This document shows, piece after piece, positions 24,402-32,278 of a DNA stretch of 64,000 nucleotides. Position numbers and translations under genes: made by a program. Source of the DNA: Bog-473 sp963741995 (GTDB taxonomy: Bacteria; Actinomycetota; Acidimicrobiia; Acidimicrobiales; RAAP-2); assembly GCA_963741995.1 (NCBI GenBank), contig CAVUKI010000001.1, forward strand, positions 434,001-498,000. The letters run 5' to 3'. Within the stretch, counting starts at the first letter, position 1. Each line of letters begins with the position of its first letter. The notes beneath the pieces are model-generated. The model was not told where the DNA came from, searched no databases, and saw only the letters and a list, made by a program, of their open reading frames with translations.

Positions 24402-25895
24402 ATGTTGTGGATCAAAAGGCACGGTTCGATCATGTCCAAGGCCGGAACCGGTTTTGCCGCGCTGGCGGCCTTGCTCGTTCTGTTTCCGCTGACCGTTGCC
24501 CTCCAGGGGGAGGCGGGTGCCTCCACCTCGTCCGACGTCACTTTCCACAGCGCGGCGACCTTGACCGGCCCGATCACGGTGGGGCACGTCGTGGAGCCTT
24601 TGTCGGCCCACTCGCCGGACCTCGCTGCCAACGGCTACGTCGAGCATGAGTACTTCGCGGCGGGGACGGCCATGGCGTTCAAGGCCGACGCCATGCCGAG
24701 CGACGGGAAGTGGACCATCACGCCGACGACGACGGCGCCCTACAAGACCAGGATCCTGGTGCGACGGCCGTCCAACCCCGCCCACTTCAACGGCACGGTG
24801 ATCGTCGAATGGATGAACGTGTCGGCCGGCGAATCGGCACCCGACTGGGACTTCCTCAATCCGATGCTGATGCGCGACGGCTACGCCTACGTCGGGGTCT
24901 CGGCCCAAGCGCTGGGCGTGGACGGTGGGAAGGCCCTCCTCGGGACGCCCGGCGGATCGACGTCGGGATCAGGCGGTCTGGTCGCCGACGAGCCGGCCAG
25001 GTATGGATCGCTGCACCACCCCGGTGACCAGTACGCGCTGGACATGTACGCCCAGATCGGCCAGGCCCTGCGCGCCCCGCACAGTGCGGCGCTGGCCGGT
25101 CTGAAGCCCAAGCACATCCTGGCCGTCGGCGAGTCCCAATCCGCCTTCTACCTGACGACCTTCGCCGATGCGATACAGCCACGGACCAACGTCTACGACG
25201 GCATCTTCATCCACAGCCGAGGCGGTTCGGGTGCCTCGCTGGCGGGAACATCCATCGCCTCGAGCAGCGGGCCCGACAACTTGCGCATCCGCACCGATCT
25301 GAAGGTACCGGTCTTCATGTCCGAGACCCAGACCGACCTCATTGAGCTCGGCTATGCCCCGGCGCAGCAGCCCAACACCAACAAGATCCGCACCTGGGAG
25401 ATCGCCGGTACGTCGCATGCCGACTCGTACTTCGTCGGCGCGGCGGCGAGCATTCTCGGCTGTACGACGCCCGTGAACAGCGGCCCGCAGCACAACGTGG
25501 TCCAGGCGGCCTTCACCGCCTTCGACAAGTGGGTCGACAACGGCACAGCACCTCCGAGCCCGCCCCCCTTCAGCCTGTCGAGCACCGATCCGGCGGCGCT
25601 GGCTCTCGATGCGCACGGCAACGTGATCGGCGGGGTCCGCACACCGGCAGTGGACGTGCCGGTGTCCACCCTGAGCGGTGCACCACCCGCCGGCGCCAGC
25701 CCGATCTGCTCCCTCTTCGGGTCCACCGTCGCCTTCACCCCGGCTCAGCTCGCCAGCCTGTACGGCACCCAGAGCAACTACATCGCCCAGTACACGAAGA
25801 GTCTGGACAAGGCGATCGCCGGCGGGTACATCCTCAGTGCGGACAAGGCCTCGCTCCTGGCGCAGGCGCAGCAGGTGCAGTTCCCAGCCTCATAA
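24402..25895 (+). CDS. Secreted alpha/beta hydrolase domain protein (Abhydrolase_10-like)
   Basis: A 497-residue protein with an N-terminal signal sequence (basic start, hydrophobic FAALAALLVLFPLTVAL, likely cleavage after GEAGA). VIVEWMNVSAGESAPDWDF and YAYVGVSAQALGVDGG are hallmarks of the Abhydrolase_10 family. The nucleophile elbow is VGESQSAFYL; IAGTSHADSYF provides the likely His. Homologues are exported hydrolases of unknown substrate, often near acyl-transfer or degradation genes. ATG at 24402 follows an AAGGGGGG-type site; ATG 24432 would shorten the signal peptide's basic region. Its neighbour, a divergent glycan acyltransferase, is consistent with but does not prove a role in ester turnover. 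Confidence 0.88.
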   Translation: MLWIKRHGSIMSKAGTGFAALAALLVLFPLTVALQGEAGASTSSDVTFHSAATLTGPITVGHVVEPLSAHSPDLAANGYVEHEYFAAGTAMAFKADAMPSDGKWTITPTTTAPYKTRILVRRPSNPAHFNGTVIVEWMNVSAGESAPDWDFLNPMLMRDGYAYVGVSAQALGVDGGKALLGTPGGSTSGSGGLVADEPARYGSLHHPGDQYALDMYAQIGQALRAPHSAALAGLKPKHILAVGESQSAFYLTTFADAIQPRTNVYDGIFIHSRGGSGASLAGTSIASSSGPDNLRIRTDLKVPVFMSETQTDLIELGYAPAQQPNTNKIRTWEIAGTSHADSYFVGAAASILGCTTPVNSGPQHNVVQAAFTAFDKWVDNGTAPPSPPPFSLSSTDPAALALDAHGNVIGGVRTPAVDVPVSTLSGAPPAGASPICSLFGSTVAFTPAQLASLYGTQSNYIAQYTKSLDKAIAGGYILSADKASLLAQAQQVQFPAS

Positions 25896-26001
25896 CAGGC
25901 ACAGGCTCGCGTCAACGGCCGGCCCGCCATGACTATCCGACCTCGCTCCGAATGAGGCTGAACCGGCCATCTCTCCCGAGATCGCCCGGCCGGCTGATCC
26001 C

Positions 26002-26031
26002 TTGCACTACATGGTAGTGGTCGACTAGCAT
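26002..26031 (+). promoter_or_regulatory. Promoter and palindromic operator of the first PadR operon
   Basis: CACTAC-ATG-GTAGTG at 26005-26019 is a perfect inverted repeat of the ACTA/TAGT type bound by PadR proteins. A -35-like TTGCAC (26002-26007) and a -10-like TAGCAT (26026-26031) flank it at 18-bp spacing, and the ATG at 26039 begins 7 nt after the -10, the spacing of a leaderless transcript. Autoregulation is inferred. Confidence 0.6.
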
Positions 26032-26038
26032 GTGGTGC

Positions 26039-26392
26039 ATGGGAGAGAGCGGCGGCCGCAGGACCCAGCTCCTGCGCGGAGTGCTCGACCTGTGCCTGCT
26101 TGCGGTCATGGGCGAAGGCCCGGCGTACGGCTACGAAATGACGAAGCGTCTGGGGGAGCGGGGTCTCTCCATCGTGGGCGAAGGCTCGATCTACCCATTG
26201 CTCGGGCGGCTCGAGCGGGACGGACTGGTCGACACGCATCGGGCTGCGAGCAATGGAGGTCCACCTCGCAAGTACTACCGATTGTCCGGACGAGGGCGAC
26301 GGGCCCTGGCAGCCGGAATCAGCGAGTGGGAGACGACGCGCGACGCGGTCGATGCGGTTCTTGGTCTCGCAACAGTGGAGGTGAGCTCGTGA
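26039..26392 (+). CDS. PadR family transcriptional regulator
   Basis: A PadR-type winged-helix regulator of 117 residues. LLRGVLDLCLLAVMGEGPAYGYEMTKRL is the family's N-terminal signature, EGSIYPLLGRLERDGLVDTH holds the recognition helix and PRKYYRLSGRGRRAL the wing. The C-terminal helix is short (PadR-s1). PadR proteins commonly control membrane proteins or efflux systems encoded with them. I chose ATG 26039 rather than 26030 because the promoter above implies a leaderless start there. The stop TGA overlaps the GTG of the next gene (GTGA), indicating coupling with the HAAS-domain membrane protein. Confidence 0.9.
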   Translation: MGESGGRRTQLLRGVLDLCLLAVMGEGPAYGYEMTKRLGERGLSIVGEGSIYPLLGRLERDGLVDTHRAASNGGPPRKYYRLSGRGRRALAAGISEWETTRDAVDAVLGLATVEVSS

Positions 26393-26957
26393 ACCAATTC
26401 GTGAAGGCATGCCAAAGGGAATGGAAAAGGCTCGGTGTTCCCGAGTCCGCGGCCAACGAGATGGCGGCGGACCTCGAAGCAGATCTGGCTGAGGCTCAAG
26501 CGGACGGGGCGTCCCCCGAAGCCGTGTTGGGCAACGGGTACTTCGACGCCGGATCTTTCGCCGCGTCGTGGGCGCTGGCGAGGGGCGTGGCGCAAGTGCC
26601 TCCACATCCCACGCCAACCGTGCAACTGTCAGCCAGAACATTGACCCTCGTCGCGAGCGCGCGCTGGTCTGCTTGGTGGTCGCTGCAGGGGGGTTACTGC
26701 TTCTCGCGGGCCACGCAACTGGTTCGACGTCCGTGGCGATCGCATTGCGGCATTCCCTGCCTCGACCGGTTCCCTCAATGTTTGTGAGCCCCCATCGGTT
26801 CTTCTCTGGGCCGGGTAGTGGCGTCGAGCCTCTGGGGTGGGTGCTTCTGATCGCCGGATTTGTCGGATTCGGTCTCATCCTGTGGCTTTGGAAGCCGTGG
26901 GCTGCGACGAAGCTGCCCGAATCGAACCGGAACATCGGGCTGCCCAGCTACCTGTAG
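26389..26957 (+). CDS. HAAS-domain (DUF1700-like) membrane protein co-encoded with PadR, reading frame broken
   Basis: The N-terminal 65 residues, NQFVKACQREWKRLGVPESAANEMAADLEADLAEA onwards in pieces, form the HAAS-type helical domain often found next to PadR. A membrane region follows in a different frame: ALVCLVVAAGGLLLLAG and GWVLLIAGFVGFGLILWLW are two clear transmembrane helices. The change of frame falls between about 26600 and 26690, and the total length (569 nt) fits a one-base deletion; a G6 tract at 26688-26693 is one candidate place. Such proteins are thought to be the regulated partner of PadR. The gene starts at GTG within the PadR stop and ends overlapping the convergent AHSA1 gene. 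Function unknown. Confidence 0.65.
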
Positions 26958-27455
26958 TTGGAGCCGTCCGATTCGAGGACCCCTTCGAGCGAGTCGAACG
27001 AGCTCTGGAGACCGCGCTCCATGCCTGAGGCGATTGCGGCATCACGCAGCTCACGACTCGGATAGCGGGCCAGGATGCGCATGGTCGTCACCCCGTCAGC
27101 CTCCTCCAGGGTGGTTGTGCTCATCGCCTCGGCGTCAGGCACCAGTTCGAACACCTCGGTCCTGACCAATCGGTGGGGTCGGTCGATCTCGCGGTACTCC
27201 CCGCTGAAGGCGACTTCGAATCCGCCATTGGCGACGAGGACCCAGCGCCAGCGACCGCCCACGCGGCAGATCGATCTGTGCCTCCGTCACTGTTCCCCTG
27301 TCGCCGGCCCACCACCGCTTGACGATCTCCGGCGTGGTCCAGGCGTCGAAGACGAGCTCCGCCGGCGCATCGAAGGCCCGGGTGATCAGGATCTCGAGGT
27401 CCGAAGGGAGCGTGACGACGGCTGAGCCGTGTCGGTTGCCGACTGCGTGGTTCAT
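26948..27455 (-). CDS. AHSA1/SRPBCC domain protein, reading frame broken by one extra base
   Basis: An AHSA1-type START-like protein of about 168 residues. The first frame gives ITRAFDAPAELVFDAWTTPEIVKRWW and ends in TVTEAQIDL. The second frame continues RVGGRWRWVLVANGGFEVAFSGEY, the exact order seen in the family. One extra C (G on the plus strand) near 27266 separates them. The corrected gene is uninterrupted, with the C-terminal helix SGMERGLQSSFDSLEGVL. The ATG at 27455 overlaps the ArsR stop (ATGA), as in the widespread ArsR-AHSA1 operon. The ligand is unknown. As the rest of the gene is family-like, a sequence error is a more economical explanation than decay. Confidence 0.8.
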
Positions 27456-27793
27456 TGTCTTTTCTCCTTTGCTTGGATCTCGGCGAGGACGTCGTCGAGC
27501 TGGTCGAGTCGGGCGTTCCAGGTCGATTCGAAATTGCGCACCCAGTCGAAGATGGGCTGGAGCGCCGGGCCATTGACCCGGTACCAGCGATGACGCCCCT
27601 CGACGCGCACCGAGACCGCCCCGACGCTGCGCAACACGGCGAGGTGCTTCGAGACCTGGGGCTGGGTCATCTCGAGCCGTCCGACGAGCTCGCCCACGGT
27701 CGCTTCCTCGCTGCCGAGGGTGTCGAGGATGTCGCGGCGGCTGCTCTCGGCGACGGCGTTGAACGCATCAGTCGTCGTGGCGGTGCGGGCCAT
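27452..27793 (-). CDS. ArsR family transcriptional regulator
   Basis: A 113-residue winged-helix repressor. AVAESSRRDILDTLGSEEATVGELVGRLEMTQPQVSKHLAVLR contains the ArsR helix-turn-helix in pieces, and GRHRWYRVNGPALQPIFDWV the wing and dimerisation helix. The metal-binding ELCVCDL motif of arsenic and cadmium sensors is absent, so this belongs to the non-metal ArsR group that accompanies AHSA1 proteins. ATG at 27793 lies 7 nt after a TATGAT -10 box, so the transcript is likely leaderless. A stop/start overlap couples it to the AHSA1 gene. Confidence 0.9.
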   Translation of the reverse strand: MARTATTTDAFNAVAESSRRDILDTLGSEEATVGELVGRLEMTQPQVSKHLAVLRSVGAVSVRVEGRHRWYRVNGPALQPIFDWVRNFESTWNARLDQLDDVLAEIQAKEKRQ

Positions 27794-27800
27794 CGCGCGA

Positions 27801-27828
27801 ATCATATTCTGATAACGGAATATGTCAA
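27801..27828 (-). promoter_or_regulatory. ArsR promoter with palindromic operator
   Basis: Reading on the minus strand, TTGACA (27828-27823), a 16-bp spacer and TATGAT (27806-27801) form a near-consensus promoter 7 nt before the ArsR ATG. The inverted repeat CATATTC-N8-GAATATG at 27803-27824 covers the spacer and part of both boxes, so a bound repressor would block polymerase. Autorepression by ArsR is inferred. Confidence 0.7.
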
Positions 27829-27846
27829 CTAAGCGGCGTACGCCTG

Positions 27847-27875
27847 GCGTAGTACTACGCACGACGTAGTACACT
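27847..27875 (+). promoter_or_regulatory. PadR operator with leaderless promoter (second PadR operon)
   Basis: A perfect 14-bp palindrome, GCGTAGTACTACGC, at 27847-27860 is followed by a second copy of its half-site CGTAGTAC at 27865-27872, giving direct repeats 17 bp apart. A -10-like TACACT (27870-27875) sits 7 nt before the PadR ATG. The ACTA/TAGT core is shared with the operator of the first PadR operon 1.8 kb away. Binding is inferred. Confidence 0.65.
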
Positions 27876-27882
27876 GGTCGCC

Positions 27883-28221
27883 ATGCAGACGAGACGACCC
27901 ACGGCCGGCCTCCGCAGGTCGAATGACCCGCCGGTGTTGATCCTCACGAGCCTGGCCTCGGGCCCGAAGCACGGCCATGCCCTCGCAAAGGACATCGAGG
28001 AGTTCGCCGGGGTGCGACTCGGGCCGGGTGCCCTTTACGGAGCCATCACCCGCCTCGAGGAGAGCGGCCTCATCGAGCCGCTCGAGAGCGATGATCGGCG
28101 GCGTCCCTACCGGATCACCGGCGCGGGTTCGGCTGCACTGGCGGATGCGGTGACTGCTCTGCGGCGCATTGCCGATATTGGGGCCACGCGTGCTCGGACT
28201 TACCTTTGGGTCGTGACGTGA
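27883..28221 (+). CDS. PadR family transcriptional regulator (second copy)
   Basis: A 112-residue PadR protein with LILTSLASGPKHGHALAKDIEE as N-terminal signature, GPGALYGAITRLEESGLIEPLE as recognition helix and wing RRRPYRITGAGSAALAD. It differs clearly in sequence from the first PadR, so this is not a recent duplication. The transcript is probably leaderless from ATG 27883. The stop TGA overlaps a GTG in the frame of the next gene, the same arrangement as the first PadR operon, so regulation of the downstream membrane protein is likely. Confidence 0.9.
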   Translation: MQTRRPTAGLRRSNDPPVLILTSLASGPKHGHALAKDIEEFAGVRLGPGALYGAITRLEESGLIEPLESDDRRRPYRITGAGSAALADAVTALRRIADIGATRARTYLWVVT

Positions 28222-28238
28222 ACACCAATGGAGACAAG

Positions 28239-29150
28239 ATGTTGCGGTGGTACCCGCCGGCGTGGCGTGCACGGTACGGCGACGAGCTCATGGCGATGAT
28301 CGAAGACGAACCAGGCGCCCGACCTCCGACGTTTTGGTTCAAGACTTCTATGGCTTGGCATGGACTTCGGGAACGAGGCCACGAGGCCGGCCTGCTCGGT
28401 GATGGCGCTTCGCCGTGTGAGCAGATTCGCTCCGGGTCGCTTCTGGTCTTGTGTGCGTGGGCGGCCTTCATGTTGGCCGGAGCCAGTTTTTCAAAAGCTT
28501 CGGAGCACTTTGCCCGAGCGCTGCCGCCTGCCGGGCGGGGGGTGCCGCAAGTCGCCTTCGATGTGGTCGCGGTCCTCGGCGTCGTCGGGGTCACGCTGGT
28601 GGCGGTCGGTGCAATTCTCGCTGTGCCCGGCTTCGTTCGATTTCTGCGCATCGGCGGATGGACACATGTTCGTGGAAGTGTCCTGCGGGCCAGTCTGCTC
28701 ACTCTCGTGACCGTCGCCGCGGTCTTCACCCTGTCGAAGTGGGCGCAGCACCTGAGCGGCTTCCAACGCAATGGTGGGGATGGGTTTTCTGTAGCGGCAG
28801 TCGGGGCCTGGGCCCTCCTGGTGGCAGTGACCCTCGCACAGTGGACGGGCGCCGCCGTCGCCGCCGCGCGCCGAATGGAATTTGCAGCTCGCGTGCTTCG
28901 CCTCCAGGCGCTTCTGGCGATCGGCGTGGCCGGTGTCATGGTGGTGATCACAGGGGCCACCGCCTTGTGGTGGAGTTCCATGGCGCAACACGCGCCGTGG
29001 TTCCTCGACGGTACGGCGCGAGGGACCAGCCCCTCGCCCTTCAACCTGCAACTCGTTGTGACGCTCGCCTTGATGCTGGCCGCCGCCCTGAGCGCGGTCT
29101 ACGGGGTAAGCCGCATCGTTCGTTCGGCCAGCGGTCTTCGATCGGTCTGA
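28239..29150 (+). CDS. Multi-pass membrane protein encoded downstream of PadR, unknown function
   Basis: A 303-residue protein that opens with LRWYPPAWRARYGDELMAMIEDE, a motif I associate with membrane proteins following PadR in Actinobacteria (memory, unchecked). The remainder has about six hydrophobic helices, for example LLVLCAWAAFMLAGASF, VVAVLGVVGVTLVAVGAIL and LVVTLALMLAAALSAVYG. No transport or enzymatic motif is recognised. ATG 28239 has a GGAG site 5 nt upstream; GTG 28218, in frame and overlapping the PadR stop, would add seven residues and cannot be excluded. The second gene of the PadR operon. Confidence 0.75.
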   Translation: MLRWYPPAWRARYGDELMAMIEDEPGARPPTFWFKTSMAWHGLRERGHEAGLLGDGASPCEQIRSGSLLVLCAWAAFMLAGASFSKASEHFARALPPAGRGVPQVAFDVVAVLGVVGVTLVAVGAILAVPGFVRFLRIGGWTHVRGSVLRASLLTLVTVAAVFTLSKWAQHLSGFQRNGGDGFSVAAVGAWALLVAVTLAQWTGAAVAAARRMEFAARVLRLQALLAIGVAGVMVVITGATALWWSSMAQHAPWFLDGTARGTSPSPFNLQLVVTLALMLAAALSAVYGVSRIVRSASGLRSV

Positions 29151-29178
29151 TCATCGGAGACGTCCGGGGACGGTCGGT

Positions 29179-29829
29179 TCACCGAGAAGGTGGTGGAGCG
29201 TCTGCCAGCTCGGCAAATGCCGCCGGCGGCCCCGCCTCCCGCCGGCGCACGATCGCCGCGGCACAGGCCTCCGCCGACGCTGTCGACGTGTCCACCTCCT
29301 GGTCGTAGATGCCCGGGTCGTGCACGGCCCGCTCCCAGCGCAAGATCACGTCGGGGATTGATCCATCGGGTTCGCTGGTTCTGTAGGGCCCATGCTCATC
29401 GCCTTCGCCACCGGGATCGGCATCGCGCCGCGCCATGATCACGTCGAGCGGGCAACGGACCCCGATGAAGTAGGCCGGCATCCTCGCGAGATCCCGCGCC
29501 ACCTTGGACAGGATGCCCAAGGGCTTCGAGTAGTCGTCGTGATGGCCCACATCGACGACCACATTGCAACCCGAACGGCTGCACGCCACCACCGATGCAT
29601 ACAACGCGTCGTACAGCGCCACCACGGCCTCCTCGAGGTCGGGCCTTTCTCCGCCCGGCCGCAAGCCGATGCCCGGCCGCAACCGCGGGGGCGTCACCCG
29701 GGCGAACAGGTCGACACCGAGGTTGAGCCAGAGCGAATCGGACGCCTCCTGCAGCGCGGACGCGATGCTCGATTTTCCCGAGCGCGGCGTCCCGTTCAGG
29801 ACGACGATGGTCCCGAAACCCGAATCCAT
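29179..29829 (-). CDS. Chloramphenicol-phosphotransferase-like P-loop kinase
   Basis: A 216-residue P-loop protein. The Walker A motif is LNGTPRSGKSS (Gly13 to Ser20) after a hydrophobic strand. WLNLGVDLF and CNVVVDVGHHDD fit the CPT-like family's catalytic Asp and the Walker B strand, and VRCPLDVIMARRDAD the family's cap segment. True chloramphenicol phosphotransferase inactivates the antibiotic by 3'-phosphorylation; most relatives have unknown substrates, so resistance should not be assumed. ATG 29829 is the clear start. It is downstream of the phosphoesterase gene by 17 bp on the same strand. Confidence 0.8.
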   Translation of the reverse strand: MDSGFGTIVVLNGTPRSGKSSIASALQEASDSLWLNLGVDLFARVTPPRLRPGIGLRPGGERPDLEEAVVALYDALYASVVACSRSGCNVVVDVGHHDDYSKPLGILSKVARDLARMPAYFIGVRCPLDVIMARRDADPGGEGDEHGPYRTSEPDGSIPDVILRWERAVHDPGIYDQEVDTSTASAEACAAAIVRRREAGPPAAFAELADAPPPSR

Positions 29830-29846
29830 GCCACCACCTGTGCCGC

Positions 29847-31403
29847 TCAGGCTGTCTCCTGCTTCGGCATCGACTGCTGCGCCGGCACCGGGTAGACCGG
29901 CATGGCGGAGTCGGGCGCCGCTTCGATGATGGAGGCCTGCGTGCACCCCAACGCCATGACGTTGGCCTCCTGGTCCTTGGACGTGCTGGGCAGCGTGGGC
30001 ACCGACGGGTCACTGCGACGCGGATGCAGAGTCGAAGTGAGGTCACCCGCCGTGTGGCGGCGCCAGGCCGAGATGTTGGGTGCCTTCAGCCCGAAGCGCT
30101 CCTCTAGGAAGCGCAGCTGCGAGGTATGGTCGAAGACCTCGGAGGCGACGTGGCCGCCCCGGCTGAAGGGTGAAAGGACGAGCATCGGCACCCGGAAGCT
30201 CATGCCGATCGGACCGGCCGTCCCGTCGGCGTCGTCCGGCAGCGGCGAGACCGTGAGGTACTCCCCGGCCGTGCCGAGCGGCGCCACCGGCGGTACCACG
30301 TGGTCGAAGAAGCCGTCGTTCTCGTCGTACATATGGAAGAGCACCGTCTTGGACCACACCTCGGGGTTGGACACCAGCGCCGAGAGCACCTGACTGGTGA
30401 GCCACTCGCCGAGCGCCGGCGGCGACGACGGGTGCTCGTCGTAGCCGAGGGGCGGGATGATCCAGCTGACCGCGGGCAGCGTCCCCGACGCAATGTCGCC
30501 GACGAACTCGCTCGGGTACTGCGGCAGGAAGGCCTTCTGGTACAAGGGCGACGACGGGTTCTGGTACTGGCTGAAGTAGGGGAGTATGGCGTCGCTGAGA
30601 ATGCCGTACTTCTGCATGTTCGCCAGCGTGTAGATGGTGCCGGTCGGGCTGTAGACCTTCCAGCTCACGCCGGCGTCCTCCAGCACCTCGGGCATGGTGT
30701 CCCAGTGCACGCTGCCGACGGCGTCGGGCGACCCGTTGGTGATGACCACCGGGCCGCCCGCCGCGCCCGTCGGGTCGATGGTGCCCGAGAGCGCCATCAG
30801 GCGGTTCGGGTGCGTCGGCCCCTGCACCGAGCAGTGGTAGTTGTCGCACAGGGTGAAGGCGTCGGCCAGCGCGTAATAGAAGGGGATGTCCTGGCGGCGG
30901 TAGTAGCCCATGGTGAGGACGCCGTGCTCGGGCCCCTGGTACTCGGACTGCACGTGCGTGCTGACGAAGGCGTCGTTGGTGCCGTGGTCCCAGCTGGAGT
31001 GCTCGGCCGGCCAGCTGTGGTCGAGGTCGTTGGTGCACTCGCCGATGCCCGACGCGCTGTCGAGGTGGAAGGGGAGCAGCGTCTCGTCGCGCCCTCCGGG
31101 CCAGGCCTGGGCGAAGTTGCCTAGCTTGCCGTGGGGGTGGTCGTCGAAGCCCCGGACCCCTGGATACGTGCCGTAGTAGTGGTCGAAGGAGCGGTTCTCC
31201 TGCATGAGGAACACGACGTGCTCAATGGCCCCGAGATCCGATCCGGCCGGCTTGGTGCGCGCCGCGAACTGCGCCATGGCGGCGCCGGCGCGGTCGCCCC
31301 GGCTCGCCGCGGCCAGGATCGCCCCGCCGCCGGTCGCCAGGGCGGCAGCGAGCATCGTGCGGCGATCGAAGCGGGCGCGGTCGGAGGACCTGTCGGATGT
31401 CAT
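29847..31403 (-). CDS. Tat-exported phospholipase C / acid phosphatase-type phosphoesterase
   Basis: A 518-residue exported enzyme. The N-terminus has a twin-arginine motif (RFDRRTMLAAAL) and a hydrophobic, Ala-rich region, as in bacterial non-haemolytic phospholipases C. IEHVVFLMQENRSFDHYYGTYPGVRGF is the family's metal-binding signature; QGPTHPNRLMALSG, HMYDENDGFFDHVVPP and SPFSRGGHVAS follow in order. The family (PLC/AcpA) hydrolyses phosphodiesters or phosphomonoesters outside the membrane, often under phosphate limitation; no Pho box is recognised here. ATG 31403 sits 13 bp downstream of the SRAP stop, so all three genes on this strand may be one unit. Confidence 0.92.
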   Translation of the reverse strand: MTSDRSSDRARFDRRTMLAAALATGGGAILAAASRGDRAGAAMAQFAARTKPAGSDLGAIEHVVFLMQENRSFDHYYGTYPGVRGFDDHPHGKLGNFAQAWPGGRDETLLPFHLDSASGIGECTNDLDHSWPAEHSSWDHGTNDAFVSTHVQSEYQGPEHGVLTMGYYRRQDIPFYYALADAFTLCDNYHCSVQGPTHPNRLMALSGTIDPTGAAGGPVVITNGSPDAVGSVHWDTMPEVLEDAGVSWKVYSPTGTIYTLANMQKYGILSDAILPYFSQYQNPSSPLYQKAFLPQYPSEFVGDIASGTLPAVSWIIPPLGYDEHPSSPPALGEWLTSQVLSALVSNPEVWSKTVLFHMYDENDGFFDHVVPPVAPLGTAGEYLTVSPLPDDADGTAGPIGMSFRVPMLVLSPFSRGGHVASEVFDHTSQLRFLEERFGLKAPNISAWRRHTAGDLTSTLHPRRSDPSVPTLPSTSKDQEANVMALGCTQASIIEAAPDSAMPVYPVPAQQSMPKQETA

Positions 31404-31416
31404 ACGGCCTCCGCGG

Positions 31417-32163
31417 TCATACGGCCTCCATGAGTGCGGGGTCGTTGTTGCGGACGTTGCCGACGCGCGTCCCGACCCGATGGTGCACGACGGTGCCGGC
31501 GGGCGGGGGCCGCAGCAGCGCGCGCATCTCCTCGACGTCCTCGTTGGCCGGGTCGAGCCAGAGGTCGAAGGTGGCGGGATCCAGAATGACGGGCATCCGA
31601 TCATGGATGCCGGACATGTCCGGACCGGCCGAGGTCGTGATCACGGTGCAGCTCCGGACGAGCGGCGCGTCCGGCCCGGCGTTCTTGTCGCGCCAGCGCT
31701 CGGCCAGGCCGGCAAAGGCCAGCGGCTCCCCGTCGGCCCGGCTGAAGTAGTGCGGCTGCCTGGTGCCGGTCTTGGTCTTGTGCCACTCGTAGAAGCCGTC
31801 GGCGGGGACGATGATGCGCCGCTCCCGGAAAGCCTCGCGGAACGAGGCCCGCGTGACCACGGTCTCGCCGCGCGCGTTGAAGAGCCGGCTGCCGGACTTG
31901 GCGTCCTTGGACCACCAGGGGATGAGGCCCCAGCGGAAGGACATGAGGATCCGTTCCGGCTCGCCGCCCCCTTCCGCCGCACCCTGTTGCTGCGGATTCT
32001 GTTCTGAGGGCCGGGCCGGGCGGTCCCGGACGCCGAGCACCGCGTCGGTCGGGGCGACGTTCCAGCTTGGGGTGTGCGCACCGTCGGCGCCCTCGGCCAG
32101 GTCGGCCTGGAAATAGCGGGCGATCTTGGCCGGGGGAGTGTAGAGAGCGAAGCGGCCACACAT
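31417..32163 (-). CDS. SOS response-associated peptidase (SRAP, YedK/HMCES-like)
   Basis: A 248-residue SRAP protein. MCGRFALYTPP places the catalytic Cys at position 2, exposed after Met removal. WNVAPTD, WGLIPWWSKD, LFNARGETV, ADGFYEWHK (Glu) and GIHDRMPVIL (active-site His) are all in the family order. SRAP proteins form a DNA-protein crosslink with abasic sites in single-stranded DNA to shield replication forks. It is divergent from the mutasome operon; the shared 108-bp region carries a LexA box next to the mutasome start, so SOS control of SRAP is possible but the box is far nearer to imuA'. Confidence 0.95.
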   Translation of the reverse strand: MCGRFALYTPPAKIARYFQADLAEGADGAHTPSWNVAPTDAVLGVRDRPARPSEQNPQQQGAAEGGGEPERILMSFRWGLIPWWSKDAKSGSRLFNARGETVVTRASFREAFRERRIIVPADGFYEWHKTKTGTRQPHYFSRADGEPLAFAGLAERWRDKNAGPDAPLVRSCTVITTSAGPDMSGIHDRMPVILDPATFDLWLDPANEDVEEMRALLRPPPAGTVVHHRVGTRVGNVRNNDPALMEAV

Positions 32164-32264
32164 GCGGGGTGCATTGTGACCCAGCACGGGTCTTGAGGGG
32201 CGTCCATACCCCTGAGCTGGGTGTTCGGCTCCCCGAGCGGGCGGCACACGGCCTGGCTAGGGTA

Positions 32265-32278
32265 CGAACATATGTTCG
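32265..32278. promoter_or_regulatory. LexA (SOS) box overlapping the imuA' start codon
   Basis: CGAACATATGTTCG is a perfect 14-bp palindrome matching the actinobacterial SOS box (TCGAAC-N4-GTTCGA core). The imuA' ATG (32272-32274) is inside it. A -10-like TAGGGT at 32258-32263 ends 8 nt before that ATG, consistent with a leaderless transcript that LexA would block. Confidence 0.88.

Noticed and set aside
29179..29829. Functional chloramphenicol resistance gene
   Set aside because: Walker A and fold suggest the CPT-like family, but most members have other substrates and there is no resistance context.
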